Origin: Nostoc sp. NMS9
GTDB lineage: Bacteria > Cyanobacteriota > Cyanobacteriia > Cyanobacteriales > Nostocaceae
NCBI RefSeq assembly: GCF_017114995.1
Contig: NZ_JABXKL010000083.1
Coordinates: forward strand, 1 to 64,000
DNA length: 64,000 nt
Reading direction: 5' to 3'
The notes below the pieces were generated by a model. It searched no databases and had not been told where the DNA came from. It worked only from the letters and a program-made list of their open reading frames with translations. Of the stretch, positions 16,852 to 25,657 are shown piece after piece. Both the position numbers and the translations under genes were made by a program. How positions within the stretch are numbered: position 1 is the stretch's first letter; every line of letters begins with the position of its first letter.

Positions 16852-16881
16852 GCAGAGCAAACTCTGCGGTTTTTGTTTTTT
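16849..16881 (+). terminator. Attenuator terminator 1
   Basis: ACCGCAGAG (16849-16857) pairs perfectly with CTCTGCGGT (16862-16870) around CAAA, followed by TTTTGTTTTTT. A textbook intrinsic terminator 32 nt after the first leader stop codon, and upstream of the gene it would control. Confidence 0.85.
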
Positions 16882-16900
16882 TAAGGAGAATTTCATTGTC

Positions 16901-16963
16901 ATGACTTATTTCAGTAGTTGGTTTTATGGCCTTTACTTTTGGCCCAGAATAAATTCCGGGTAA
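16901..16963 (+). CDS. Aromatic leader peptide 2 (attenuator)
   Basis: A 20-codon ORF encodes MTYFSSWFYGLYFWPRINSG, with eight aromatic residues including Trp-Phe-Tyr and Tyr-Phe-Trp clusters. AAGGAG lies 12 bases upstream (16883-16888). Its last codons contain TTCCGGG (16954-16960), which pairs with CCCGGAA (16994-17000), the 5' arm of the next terminator. The sequence is unrelated to leader 1 at DNA level, yet the architecture is the same, so this is an independent second attenuator rather than a fresh duplication. No promoter is visible between the two, so both should act in series on one transcript. Confidence 0.75.
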   Translation: MTYFSSWFYGLYFWPRINSG

Positions 16964-16992
16964 ATAGCGTCATGCCAATGAATTCAGAACGC

Positions 16993-17024
16993 GCCCGGAA
17001 CTTTTAAAGGTTTCGGGCTTTTTT
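16993..17024 (+). terminator. Attenuator terminator 2
   Basis: GCCCGGAAC (16993-17001) pairs with GTTTCGGGC (17010-17018) with one G-U pair, followed by six T. The 5' arm is also the partner of TTCCGGG at 16954-16960, the competing antiterminator pairing. Confidence 0.8.
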
Positions 17025-17034
17025 GTTATTTGGA

Positions 17035-17256
17035 AATGGGAATGGGGCATTGGGGATTGGGCATGGGGAATAGACGGACAAGGGAGGCAAAGGAGACAGG
17101 GGGAATAACCAATGCCCAATACAACTCTTGGAGAGGCTGCGCCAACGACTACTTCTCTACGAGACGCACTCGCGTTCGCTCAGTACAAGTGCCCAATCCC
17201 CAATTCCCAATTCCCAATGCCTAATGCCCAATCCCCAATCCCCAATTTCTCAGGAG
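17035..17256. repeat. G-rich/C-rich inverted low-complexity region
   Basis: GGGAATGGGGCATTGGGG-type sequence (about 17035-17070) is complementary to the ATGCCCAATCCCCAATCCCC run at about 17195-17245, so the transcript could form a long hairpin between the second attenuator and the gene. Between them lies a GAGAGGCTGCGCCAACGACT dispersed repeat. An ORF reading through here is not a plausible N-terminus for the enzyme. Confidence 0.7.
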
Positions 17257-17265
17257 AATGTAATT

Positions 17266-18135
17266 ATGATTAATGCCAAACTTGCTGCACAATCCCATTT
17301 AAACCACCAGACAATCGTTAAAATCTCGAAAGAAGTGGCTTTCGGCGGTGAAGAACTGGTAATTATCGGCGGGCCCTGCACTGTTGAAAGCTTAGAACAA
17401 ATGGAGATAGTCGCCCAAAAGTTATCTACTGCATCAGTACAGGGGTTGCGTGGCGGTGTCTACAAACCCCGCACATCTCCCTACGCTTTCCAGGGTATGG
17501 GAGAGTCAGGGTTAGAGATTTTAGCCAGGGTGCGATCGCATTACAATATGCCAGTTGTCACGGAGGTGATGTCAATTTCCCAAATTGAAGTAGTCGCCGC
17601 CCACGCTGATATGCTTCAAGTTGGTAGCCGCAATATGCAAAACTTTGACTTGCTCAAAGCTTTGGGACAAGCTGGTAAACCAATACTGCTCAAACGTGGT
17701 TTAGCAGCAACTATTGAAGAATTTGTCATGGCTGCTGAATATATCCTTAGCCACGGGAATCCTGATGTGGTGTTGTGCGAAAGAGGTATTCGCAGTTTCG
17801 ATGATTACACCCGTAACGTCCTAGATTTAGGAGCAGTGGCAGCACTCAAGCAAATAACTCACTTGCCTGTAATTGTAGATCCTTCTCATGCTGTCGGGAA
17901 ACGGGAGTTGGTCGCACCTGTGGCTAGGGCTGCGATCGCTTGCGGTGCAGATGGATTAATTATTGAATGTCACCCAGAACCAGAAAAATCTGTTTCTGAT
18001 GCCCGTCAAGCACTTTCTTTAGAAGATATGGTGCATTTAGTTAATAGTTTAAAGCCTGTAGCAACAGCTGTTGGGCGTAGTATATCAGATGTCGGGGCGG
18101 GTTTGGAACCTGCCCCGATTTTTTGGGCTGCTTAA
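17266..18135 (+). CDS. aroF: 3-deoxy-7-phosphoheptulonate synthase (DAHP synthase)
   Basis: This enzyme condenses phosphoenolpyruvate and erythrose-4-phosphate, the first step of aromatic amino acid synthesis. Family motifs are clear: IIGGPCTVESLEQM, LRGGVYKPRTSPYAFQG, QVGSRNMQNFDLLK, KPILLKRGLAATIEEF, CERGIRSFD and DPSHAVGKRELV, matching the type I-beta (KDO8P-synthase-like) class. I start it at ATG 17266 because AGGAG lies 9 bases upstream (17252-17256); the frame is open for 46 codons further up, but that is low-complexity DNA. It lies behind two aromatic-peptide attenuators, so its expression probably follows Phe/Tyr/Trp supply. Its last codons overlap a terminator hairpin. Confidence 0.93.
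   Translation: MINAKLAAQSHLNHQTIVKISKEVAFGGEELVIIGGPCTVESLEQMEIVAQKLSTASVQGLRGGVYKPRTSPYAFQGMGESGLEILARVRSHYNMPVVTEVMSISQIEVVAAHADMLQVGSRNMQNFDLLKALGQAGKPILLKRGLAATIEEFVMAAEYILSHGNPDVVLCERGIRSFDDYTRNVLDLGAVAALKQITHLPVIVDPSHAVGKRELVAPVARAAIACGADGLIIECHPEPEKSVSDARQALSLEDMVHLVNSLKPVATAVGRSISDVGAGLEPAPIFWAA
18093..18124 (+). terminator. Intrinsic terminator inside the aroF 3' coding end
   Basis: CGGGGCGGGTT (18093-18103) pairs with AACCTGCCCCG (18107-18117) with one G-U pair and a 3-nt loop, followed by ATTTTTT. The stop codon is at 18133-18135, so the hairpin encodes the last residues (VGAGLEPAPIF). Confidence 0.85.
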
Positions 18136-18150
18136 ATTTCACAGAAGGCG

Positions 18151-18168
18151 TAGTTTACCGCCGTAGGC
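18151..18168 (-). repeat. 18-bp small dispersed element
   Basis: On the minus strand it reads GCCTACGGCGGTAAACTA between AAGCGAT and CGCCTT. It is identical to the insert found in the CAAD protein repeats (288-305). It lies in the 330-bp space before the next gene, where I see nothing else. Confidence 0.8.
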
Positions 18169-18465
18169 ATCGCTTGAATGTGTTAGTCAAAATATTTCTT
18201 TTGGCTTAAGTACAAATAGCGATCGCTTTCGTAAAATCAAGTTGTTACTTCAACTATTCCATTTGTTCTCAAACGTATTTTTGCAACACAGTCTTCTATA
18301 TATAAATCTAAATTATCGTTTTAACAAATAAGACTATTTGATTTTATTCCATAAGTCGTTTTATCCTGAAATTAGTAGATATTTTAACTTTTGCTAAATT
18401 GCCTAAAGCCGTTTTGAGTATACCGATCTTTCAACTTTGAGAACCTGAAGAAGGACAATAACTAA

Positions 18466-18822
18466 ATGCTAGAGCAGCAGATTGATTGCCCCATCAGACC
18501 TAAGACAAGTGCAATGATTATGAAACTTTTTCAAATCACTCTAGTGGTCTTAGTACTTTTGATCAACTTAGTAATTGCTTTCCCCTCTTGGGCAGAAAGT
18601 ACGCCTTCTTTAACTAGCAATCCTAACTACTTTCAAGTTGGGCAAAAAGTGATTTGGCTTTACAAGCCCCGCACAGATTCTAGTGATGTCCAAAGAATTC
18701 CTGCTGAAATAGTCAAGTTAAGTTCCAAGCAAGTGCAAATCAAGGTTTACAAACATAACAACGAATTTGTCAATCGTTGGGTGAATCCAAACAAGCTTGA
18801 GAATTCGACAAAAGTTAAATAG
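18466..18822 (+). CDS. Small exported protein of unknown function
   Basis: A hydrophobic segment (LFQITLVVLVLLINLVIAF, about residues 20-38) ends in PSWAES, a likely signal peptidase site, followed by about 75 residues that look like a compact beta barrel (YFQVGQKVIWLYKPR, PAEIVKLSSKQVQIKVYK, VNRWVNPNKL), SH3- or Tudor-like by eye. AAGAAGGA lies about 12 bases before the ATG; Met codons at 18514 and 18520 would give a shorter, more usual signal peptide. No family recognised. Confidence 0.55.
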   Translation: MLEQQIDCPIRPKTSAMIMKLFQITLVVLVLLINLVIAFPSWAESTPSLTSNPNYFQVGQKVIWLYKPRTDSSDVQRIPAEIVKLSSKQVQIKVYKHNNEFVNRWVNPNKLENSTKVK

Positions 18823-19036
18823 TCAGTACTCTAGAATTTCGCTAGCGGGATTTAAACATTTTTGATGCATAAACAAGACTCAAATCCATACAAGGCAAGG
18901 AAAATACACCAAATGCTCAAGAATGCTTGAAACCCAGATATATCAAGAAACTAGGCAAAACGATGTCAAAGTCTCTCTGCATATAGATTTAAGGCTTTTT
19001 TATGGCTACTTTTTGTCTAAGTCCCACTAGATGGAA

Positions 19037-19795
19037 TTAAAACTCCCTTGTGTGGGTTTCGTTTTCATAATTAGGATCTTCAGTACCAAGCAGTTTGTCC
19101 CAGAATGTAAAATACAAACCGTAGTGTATTTTATACTTACGATGATGTATGGAATGATGCATAGAACCAATAAGCCACCTTCCAATCCAGTAACTTTTAG
19201 ATGAGGAGGGAAATAGCTCAAATCCGAGATGGGTAAACACTGCCCATACTGTCATAGTTATAAGTGCGGCAACTAAGGTGACGAAATGCAGCGGAACTAT
19301 AAAGCTTACACCTACAAAAAAAAGTGCTTGTACGATCGCTTCTGGTAAGTCAAAGGCAGAGGAACTCCAAGGCGTTGGCTCGCCTGAACGGTGGTGTCCA
19401 TAATGCATCCATCTAAAAATTAGAGGGTGGTGAAACATCCGATGGATAAAATAAAAGTAAGTATCCTGAAGAATTAGCACTGCAATAAAGCTAACTATTA
19501 AATACCACAGTCCGTATTTCCAGATGTCAGCGTATAACAGCGTTGCTCCCAAATTATACTCTGAGATCATAAACGCTCCAAAAATAGCAAAAACTACTGT
19601 GGAGATTACTGATAATTCAATATCCTTTTTAATGGAACAATTCATCAACGGTTTCAAACGCAAACTCTTGTTGGCGAGAGACTTCCCTAAAACTAAATAA
19701 AAGAGCAAGTATGCTCCGCCAGCAATCAGAAAGTATCGGGCAAGAGTGATACCGAAGAAGAAAAAGCAATAATACCAAAATGAGTGGTTCGTCAA
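19037..19795 (-). CDS. Fatty acid hydroxylase / sterol desaturase family protein
   Basis: The di-iron histidine boxes of this membrane family are present: HRMFHH (about residue 118), HYGHH (about 131) and HHSIHHRKYKIHYG near the C-terminus (about 215). Four to five hydrophobic segments surround them. Members hydroxylate or desaturate lipids, sterols or carotenoids. The substrate cannot be told from the sequence. It is monocistronic; the 430 bp upstream (19796-20229) are AT-rich and hold no gene that I can see. Confidence 0.85.
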   Translation of the reverse strand: MTNHSFWYYCFFFFGITLARYFLIAGGAYLLFYLVLGKSLANKSLRLKPLMNCSIKKDIELSVISTVVFAIFGAFMISEYNLGATLLYADIWKYGLWYLIVSFIAVLILQDTYFYFIHRMFHHPLIFRWMHYGHHRSGEPTPWSSSAFDLPEAIVQALFFVGVSFIVPLHFVTLVAALITMTVWAVFTHLGFELFPSSSKSYWIGRWLIGSMHHSIHHRKYKIHYGLYFTFWDKLLGTEDPNYENETHTREF

Positions 19796-20229
19796 TTAGA
19801 CCCATCCGTAATATTAATTCGGTGAAATGAAAATGCTGATTATGTCCAATTGTTTTGGTCTTCATTACCAAAAATAAGCAAATTACGATTTAATTTGTTA
19901 ATCGACAAAATCCACTGCTTATTTTACAACATCAAGTAGTTCAGATAATATATATTAAATTTTGTTAATAAAAATTAAATTAATTTTAGGGCATACATAA
20001 ATATAAGTTATTACTATTTATAAAAAAAGGTTCTTGGTCAACTTAAATTCTAGTAAATAGCTCATTTTGCAACTAAGTTACAATTTATTTAAGTTGTTCG
20101 TTTATATTATGTATTTCAAGAATAATTGAATTGATTTTTATCCATTGTGTTTTTTAATACCTAAAAAAACTTTTAAATCACTTTTCGTTACATCTACTTT
20201 TTATAAATTAATTTGCTATAGATTTTGTT

Positions 20230-20616
20230 CTACTTTTCTAGACTCCAGCCCAAGGCTACGGCTACTTCAGCAGCTAATTCTAGAGGATTGAATGGTTTAG
20301 CGATGTCTACGACGGGCTACGCCTACGTACTAATCATTCCCATCTGATTATAGCGACGGCGATCGGAAGCCTGGATTTTAGCAGTTAACAAAATTACTGG
20401 AATCGCTTTGGTTAATGGATTGGCTTGTAACTTTTCAAAAGTAGTGATGCCATCCATCTCTGGCATCATCACATCTAGTAAAATTGCATCTGGTTAGTAA
20501 GTCTCAGCTTTAATTATGCCCTCTTGACCAGAACTCGCAGTCACTACTTTCCAACCTGCGACTGTTTCCAAGCAAATCTTGGCAACTTCTTGAATATACT
20601 GCTCGTTATCCACCAT
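20230..20616 (-). pseudogene. Decayed response regulator (receiver domain)
   Basis: On the minus strand the text MVDNEQYIQEVAKICLETVA, DAILLDVMMPEMDGITTFEK, PVILLTAK and AKPFNPLELAAEVAVALGW is a CheY-like receiver domain with the phospho-acceptor Asp in LLDVMMP and the Lys in AKPF. A TAA interrupts it before DAILLD, and a 21-bp dispersed element (20305-20325) brings two more stops just before AKPF. The usual DD pair at the N-terminus appears only as VDNE, so the start is also damaged. A clear pseudogene. Confidence 0.85.
20305..20325 (+). repeat. 21-bp small dispersed element inside the receiver pseudogene
   Basis: The insert lies between AGCGAT and CGTACT. In the gene's reading direction it introduces stop codons, in contrast to the open insertions at 4170 and 55613. 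Confidence 0.8.
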
Positions 20617-20624
20617 GTTGGCAG

Positions 20625-20910
20625 AAGGGGTTAGGGGATGAGGGCAACTCTAAAACCCTTTTAAAATCTCGTTTTCAGCAAGAGGCTGGAAATGCTACTC
20701 CTGGCGGCTCTGCCGCGAGTTCGGGAGGTGGCAGCCCCAATTAGGGGCATTCCCAGTCGGAGACTGGGAACGAGATAATCTGCTAAAAGCTTTTTCTAGA
20801 CTGGCTTTAACCTGAACTTGACACCAATGTTACAGCTAGCTGTATGCCCCTACAGCCGATTTATGTGTTGCAAAGATTTTTGGAAATGGTGTTATGTATG
20901 TTGAGGTAGG
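20625..20910. repeat. Composite dispersed repeat
   Basis: The outer parts (GGGGTTAGGGGATGAGGG at about 20636, and CCCCTACAGCC to ATGTTGAGG at about 20845-20905) match 61709-61850. Inside lies a module with AAATCTCGTTTTCAGCAAG, CAGTCGGAGACTGGGAACGA and a GAACTTGACACC end, related to modules at 54410-54515 and 61265-61385. It appears to be one repeat inserted into another. Confidence 0.6.
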
Positions 20911-21013
20911 AGCAGTGTCCTTCTCTTGCTTTGCTCATTCGTGCAACTTACCGTAGGGAAGGACTGATAAAACTCTCAATACGCTACAACAGAAAAAACC
21001 TTCTGCTAAATCT

Positions 21014-21418
21014 GTGAAAAAACGAGTAACACTCACCTTCCCGAAACGCGCCGTGCAAATGCCAGTCACTTACGTACTGGCCAAAGAGTTCAACGTCGCC
21101 GCCAATATTATCCGCGCCCAAGTTGCCCCAAATCAAATTGGCAAACTGGTAGTGGAATTATCGGGAGACATCGATCAATTAGATGCGGCGATCGAGTGGA
21201 TGCGATCGCGTAATGTTAATGTTTCTTCTACATTAGGCGAAATTGCGATCGACGAGGATGTGTGTGTCCACTGTGGCTTGTGTACTGGGGTTTGTCCTAC
21301 CGAAGCCCTCACCCTCCACCCAGAGACATACAAGTTGACATTCACGCGATCGCGCTGTATTGTCTGCGAACAGTGTATCCCCACCTGTCCCGTACAAGCA
21401 ATCTCTACTAACATTTAA
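21014..21418 (+). CDS. NIL-domain 4Fe-4S ferredoxin-like protein
   Basis: Residues 1-75 form a NIL domain (VTLTFPKRAVQMPVTYVLAK, KLVVELSGDIDQLDAAIEWM), the small ACT-like fold also found at the end of methionine ABC transporter ATPases. Residues 80-134 bind two 4Fe-4S clusters through CVHCGLCTGVCP and CIVCEQCIPTCP. The start is GTG. This NIL-ferredoxin arrangement is common in cyanobacteria and has been linked to sulfur or redox metabolism, but its partner is not evident here; neighbours are unrelated. Confidence 0.85.
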   Translation: MKKRVTLTFPKRAVQMPVTYVLAKEFNVAANIIRAQVAPNQIGKLVVELSGDIDQLDAAIEWMRSRNVNVSSTLGEIAIDEDVCVHCGLCTGVCPTEALTLHPETYKLTFTRSRCIVCEQCIPTCPVQAISTNI

Positions 21419-21448
21419 CAATCTAAAATCCAAAATCTAAAATTGAAT

Positions 21449-22516
21449 TTAGCCTAACTTAAACACATCCGCAATTACCCCACCATCACCCATCAGCCTA
21501 CTTTTTGCTGGAGAGTCATAAACTACCAATAGCGAAGGTATGCCAGCTACATCCTGAAACATCGTCATTCCCTCAGCGTGTTCTTCTCGATTTCCATAAG
21601 GAATATCTTGCACAAAATCGGGATTGCTGAAGATATTTTCTCGTAAATTCACACCATTTACCCAGCGATAAACTTGCACAGGCCCATCTAAATCCATCGT
21701 TGGCCCAGCTAAAATCAAAAAATCTTTATCATCTACATACAAATCCCGAATTCCCAAACCATTCAACCAGATAAAATGCTTTTTATATAACTCCTTCAAT
21801 TCCCCAATTTGCTTTAGTTTCATCAGTCCAGGGGTAGAATCTTCTAACTCTATTTCCAGCACCACAGCCCAACCCCGCAATACAGGGCCACGCAAACCCA
21901 GAAAGACACGGTTTTGATAAATGCCTATTCCTTCAATATCAAAGCCATTATCCTTTCCAGGAATTGCTGCCTGAATAAACAAGCCTAAATGGGCATCATC
22001 TGCTAAAGCTGTCATCAGCAAATTACCCTGATTCGTCACCTCTAGTTTACTGGCATTCAATTGCACATCTGGCTTTTGAGGGTGTGGGCAAGATGAAAAT
22101 AGCTTACCGTCTATCATAGGAATTCGTCCTAAAATGTAACGGTTAGGTTCTGATTCAATTTTTGCTAGCCTTTTAGAGTTTTTGGCATCTGTATTTTCAG
22201 GTTTGAATTTTTTGCGTTTGTAACTGTGAGAACCAACAAACCATAAGTAATTATCAGCGTAAGCCAGTCCTTCTATATCAATTTCTTCCTCTTCTGGTGC
22301 AGGTAAACTGATAAATTCTGTTACTCGAAATTGTTGATGATCTGTAAATTTATCAGTATCAACCAATAATAAACGCTCAATAGTTGAGGTTTCATCTGAC
22401 CCCAACCATAAATACTTCTGATGTGTTAACAGGACTGCTGATAAGTCTTCTCTATGTTCTTGAAAAGAAGCTACAAAAGTCAATAAAACTTTATTTAACA
22501 AATCTAAGTTTGGCAT
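21449..22516 (-). CDS. DUF3616-type protein
   Basis: The 355-residue protein has repeated blade-like segments (SAVLLTHQKYLWLGSDET, DIEGLAYADNYLWFVGSHS, GNLLMTALADDAHLGLFI, FDIEGIGIYQNRVFLGLRGP, DLYVDDKDFLILAGPT, HAEGMTMFQ) that suggest a beta-propeller and match what I know of DUF3616. No signal peptide or membrane segment is visible, so it should be cytosolic. No enzymatic motif is seen. It is convergent with the ferredoxin gene 30 bp away. Confidence 0.65.
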   Translation of the reverse strand: MPNLDLLNKVLLTFVASFQEHREDLSAVLLTHQKYLWLGSDETSTIERLLLVDTDKFTDHQQFRVTEFISLPAPEEEEIDIEGLAYADNYLWFVGSHSYKRKKFKPENTDAKNSKRLAKIESEPNRYILGRIPMIDGKLFSSCPHPQKPDVQLNASKLEVTNQGNLLMTALADDAHLGLFIQAAIPGKDNGFDIEGIGIYQNRVFLGLRGPVLRGWAVVLEIELEDSTPGLMKLKQIGELKELYKKHFIWLNGLGIRDLYVDDKDFLILAGPTMDLDGPVQVYRWVNGVNLRENIFSNPDFVQDIPYGNREEHAEGMTMFQDVAGIPSLLVVYDSPAKSRLMGDGGVIADVFKLG

Positions 22517-22800
22517 TTTAAATCATGTTGATAGTTACAAAATGCTAGCCATGCTATTATAAGATATGATTCAATTTCCAATATTTATCTCAAAACTATA
22601 GCTCATATCAAATTGGCAGGGTGCATCTGCTATTTAAACCTTTGACAGATATTGCATATTTATAGAAGAGGATGCAACTATCAATAGTCATAAGCATACG
22701 TGACAATCCTCATAGTTAAAAAACATCAAAAGTAGATGCAAATTTTTAAATAATATTGTTATTATGCAATAACCTCATGAGGGAATCATTCAGACCAATT

Positions 22801-23784
22801 ATGAAATTAGCTACACAACCCACAGTAAAAACTCTCGGTGACTACGCCTACCAAGCGATTGAAAAACACTGTAAGAAAACCTTCAAGTGGGAAAAATCAG
22901 TCAAGAAAGATGAAGATCCAGAAGCGCTACACCAAATGCGAGTGGGAATGCGCCGCCTACGGACAGCGGTAACTCGGTTTGGGCTAGCAGTGGATGTATC
23001 GAAACCAGTCAGCGATAAAAATATTGGTAAAATAGCTCGTCGTCTTGGTAATCTGCGGGATTTAGACGTACTCAAAGAAAGTTTGGAAAACAATTACAAA
23101 CCAAACTTACCCCGTAAAGAACAGGAATCTCTACAAACAGCTTTTACAGCTTTGGCGAAACAACGTGAAGATGTACAATCGAGTGTGCAGAAAACATTAA
23201 ACGATGAATCTTACAAATCTCTAAAAGATGCATTGGATAAATGGTTAGAGAAACCCAGTTATCAATCTTTGGCAGCTGTTTCGATTCAGCAAGTGCTACC
23301 AGACTTACTTTTACCAGAACTGAGTAACTTCTTACTGCATCCAGGTTGGCTAGTTGGGACTGAATTTGTAGAATCAGAAGTGAAAATCCAGAAAAACTGG
23401 AAACCAAAAAAGATAGAAAAACAATTGACAACAGAAGGTGAAAGTCTTCATAGTTTACGAAAAGAAGCTAAACGTATACGCTATCAAATGGAGTTATTTA
23501 CTGACTTATATGGCGATTCTTACGAAGCTTATATTACAGAAGTGAAAAATATCCAAGAAATTTTGGGTACGATGCAAGATAGTGCCGTTTTAACTGACTG
23601 GCTTACAGATGTATACAAGTCAGAAATTCAGACTGAGTTGCCCACCCTTGCTAATTTGTTAACTGAAAATCGTTACCAGTCGTGGCAGCAGTGGCAACCT
23701 TTGCAAGAACGGTATCTGGAAACTGAAACCAGACATAGTTTTCATTTAACAATACTGCACCCACTTTCAGGAGTAATAAGTTAA
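22801..23784 (+). CDS. CHAD-domain protein
   Basis: The CHAD signature HQMRVGMRRLRTAVTRF (about residue 43) and a second basic half, LHSLRKEAKRIRYQMELF (about 217), are present; these conserved His, Arg and Lys residues bind inorganic polyphosphate in studied members. The protein is about 328 residues and nearly all helical. There is no CYTH domain fused or adjacent. I chose the ATG at 22801 (MKLATQPTVKTLG); an ATG at 22777 and a TTG at 22756 are in frame. It may associate with polyphosphate granules. Confidence 0.85.
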   Translation: MKLATQPTVKTLGDYAYQAIEKHCKKTFKWEKSVKKDEDPEALHQMRVGMRRLRTAVTRFGLAVDVSKPVSDKNIGKIARRLGNLRDLDVLKESLENNYKPNLPRKEQESLQTAFTALAKQREDVQSSVQKTLNDESYKSLKDALDKWLEKPSYQSLAAVSIQQVLPDLLLPELSNFLLHPGWLVGTEFVESEVKIQKNWKPKKIEKQLTTEGESLHSLRKEAKRIRYQMELFTDLYGDSYEAYITEVKNIQEILGTMQDSAVLTDWLTDVYKSEIQTELPTLANLLTENRYQSWQQWQPLQERYLETETRHSFHLTILHPLSGVIS

Positions 23785-24082
23785 AGGTTTCTCTTTGTTG
23801 GGCAAGGATTGGACTAACGAACAGACAATTGAATAGGAGCTTCTAGAGACAAAAGATAAACACTGCTCTAGGGAATTTGTACAATACGAGTCTTTTCGGC
23901 GGAACCCAAACCTGAAATTAGTCTAATAGTGCTTTCTAGCATTGCTCCTTGCTCAGTTTGACCGGAGAGCGCCTTGGCTGAAAAAGTTCAAGGTACTTCC
24001 ACCAATCCTGCCCCAAACAGAGCCATTCTTGACGGCTTTATCTATTAACTCGCATGAATTTAGATGAACTTAATATCTGAAT

Positions 24083-24616
24083 CTAGCGGTATCTAGCAGT
24101 TCCCTTAAGTGGGAAAGTCTCATATAATTGTAGTTGCCCAAATATTGGTCTTCGGATTAATCCTGATGTTTTTTCGGTAGTGAGAATTGCTTGAGTTTGG
24201 ACAGGAATTTCTCGATCACCAATAGGTAAGTTAACAGTGGGTAACAAAAAACTGAGGTTGACTGTATTTCCTCCGACAGTAGGGTTTGGACTGCTAATAA
24301 TTACTGTAATCAGTGTCCCGATATCAGTAGTTAATGTCTTAATGTCATCGCCACTGAAATGAACGGAAGTATTTTGAGTTTTGTAATCAAGCTGTGAAAC
24401 TTCGTTAAGGATAGAATACTTAATCTGAGTACCATTGCCATTAAGTGTAAACTCATTTGGTCGTTGCACAACAATTGCTTGTGCTTTTTTTGTAGATTTG
24501 GTCATCAACAAAGATACTAGTGATGTCGTAGTTAAACCAGTCACAAAGGTGAGAGCAGCTTTGACAATTTGACGGCGGGGCAAATTTGAGGATATATCTT
24601 TCAAGTTAGGATTCAT
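24083..24616 (-). CDS. Exported protein with Tat-like signal
   Basis: The N-terminus has PRRQIVKAALTFVTGLTTTS, a twin-arginine followed by a hydrophobic stretch, so Tat export is likely although the motif lacks the usual Ser and Phe. The mature part (about 130 residues) is rich in beta-type sequence (LNGNGTQIKYSILNE, TVNLSFLLPTVNLPIG) with no motif known to me. It may pair with the small exported protein 100 bp upstream on the same strand. Confidence 0.5.
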   Translation of the reverse strand: MNPNLKDISSNLPRRQIVKAALTFVTGLTTTSLVSLLMTKSTKKAQAIVVQRPNEFTLNGNGTQIKYSILNEVSQLDYKTQNTSVHFSGDDIKTLTTDIGTLITVIISSPNPTVGGNTVNLSFLLPTVNLPIGDREIPVQTQAILTTEKTSGLIRRPIFGQLQLYETFPLKGTARYR

Positions 24617-24716
24617 AGTTCTTTCTTCTGATGCTGATTGTGACTTGTTGAAAGCTACCTAATTTTATTGCTTTATTTCTGTGGTTGTTTTTCGTCTTCT
24701 TTACACCCTCAAACGG

Positions 24717-25178
24717 TTACAAATTTTTAGAAGTTGAAAAGTTCAATTCCTCTTGAATACTTTTGGCGTCATTATACAAATTTGTGACTTTATAATCATT
24801 ACTTGGACAGCTAATATCTGGAGATTTCTGCCCGGAATAATTGACTTGAGTTGATGTCCCGAATGAAACAGATTTCGGACACGATTTATATGGCAATTTT
24901 GACAGTGGTTTAGCTGCTGAAATATCATTGAAAAATTTAGTGGCTGTGTTCAGTTTAATTTCACCTGTACCTTTTGTATTGCAAACAGTGTAAGTTGCCT
25001 TTCCTGATGGCAATACGGAAATGTTATACTTGCAAGTATTCGTAGAACCGCTATTAATAATAATAGCTGGCTCTTGAATAGTTGGAGTTTGTGCAAGTAT
25101 TTTAAAAGAAAAAATACATAAAGGTGTAGCTAGTAAAACTGAAGCCAAGCTAATTTTAGAGAATCCAAAAAGTTTCAT
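24717..25178 (-). CDS. Small secreted Cys-containing protein
   Basis: A signal peptide (MKLFGFSKISLASVLLATPL, cleavage near ILAQT) precedes about 120 residues with four Cys (NTCKYN, VCNTKG, KSCPKS, DISCPS), likely two disulfides after export. GAGGTG lies five bases before the ATG at 25178, which decides this start over a GTG two codons earlier. No family recognised. It precedes the Tat-like exported protein in the same direction and could form an operon with it. Confidence 0.55.
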   Translation of the reverse strand: MKLFGFSKISLASVLLATPLCIFSFKILAQTPTIQEPAIIINSGSTNTCKYNISVLPSGKATYTVCNTKGTGEIKLNTATKFFNDISAAKPLSKLPYKSCPKSVSFGTSTQVNYSGQKSPDISCPSNDYKVTNLYNDAKSIQEELNFSTSKNL

Positions 25179-25657
25179 GATCACCTCACATTTAGTTTTT
25201 TAGTTATTTAGATTTTTTTAACTGGTTGAAAATATTTTTTAGAAAAAAATTATATAACAGCAACTTTTTAGTTAATGCTTGATTAAGAAAAACTAGATTT
25301 CTAAGTAGCATAGTGTGAAACAGAATTATAGATAATATTTAAAACTATAGTTGACTGTATACTTTTTAGATATGTCATTATTGTGTCAACTTTGTGTCAG
25401 AAAAATATCTAATTTTAATGTGGTATCCCTATTGAATATATGCTTGGGGCTTTGCAGCAAAAAAATTCAGTGACGTAACTTTGACAGGAATACTGCACAG
25501 TTGAACCCTACGGTTCTCGGTAGATGCTGACCTCTGCTTTGGGGTACAGGACTTTTATTTGTCTAAAAAAATTCTCTCCAAAAGCGGATTGTTTATTTTC
25601 AAGTTTGATAAATCAATACAAGACAGGCGTGAGATTGTTGGCTGGATGATTGGTCAC

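Noticed and set aside
17030..17265. Longer N-terminus for DAHP synthase (ATG at 17128)
   Set aside because: The added residues are encoded by low-complexity repeat DNA, and an AGGAG nine bases before ATG 17266 marks the proper start.
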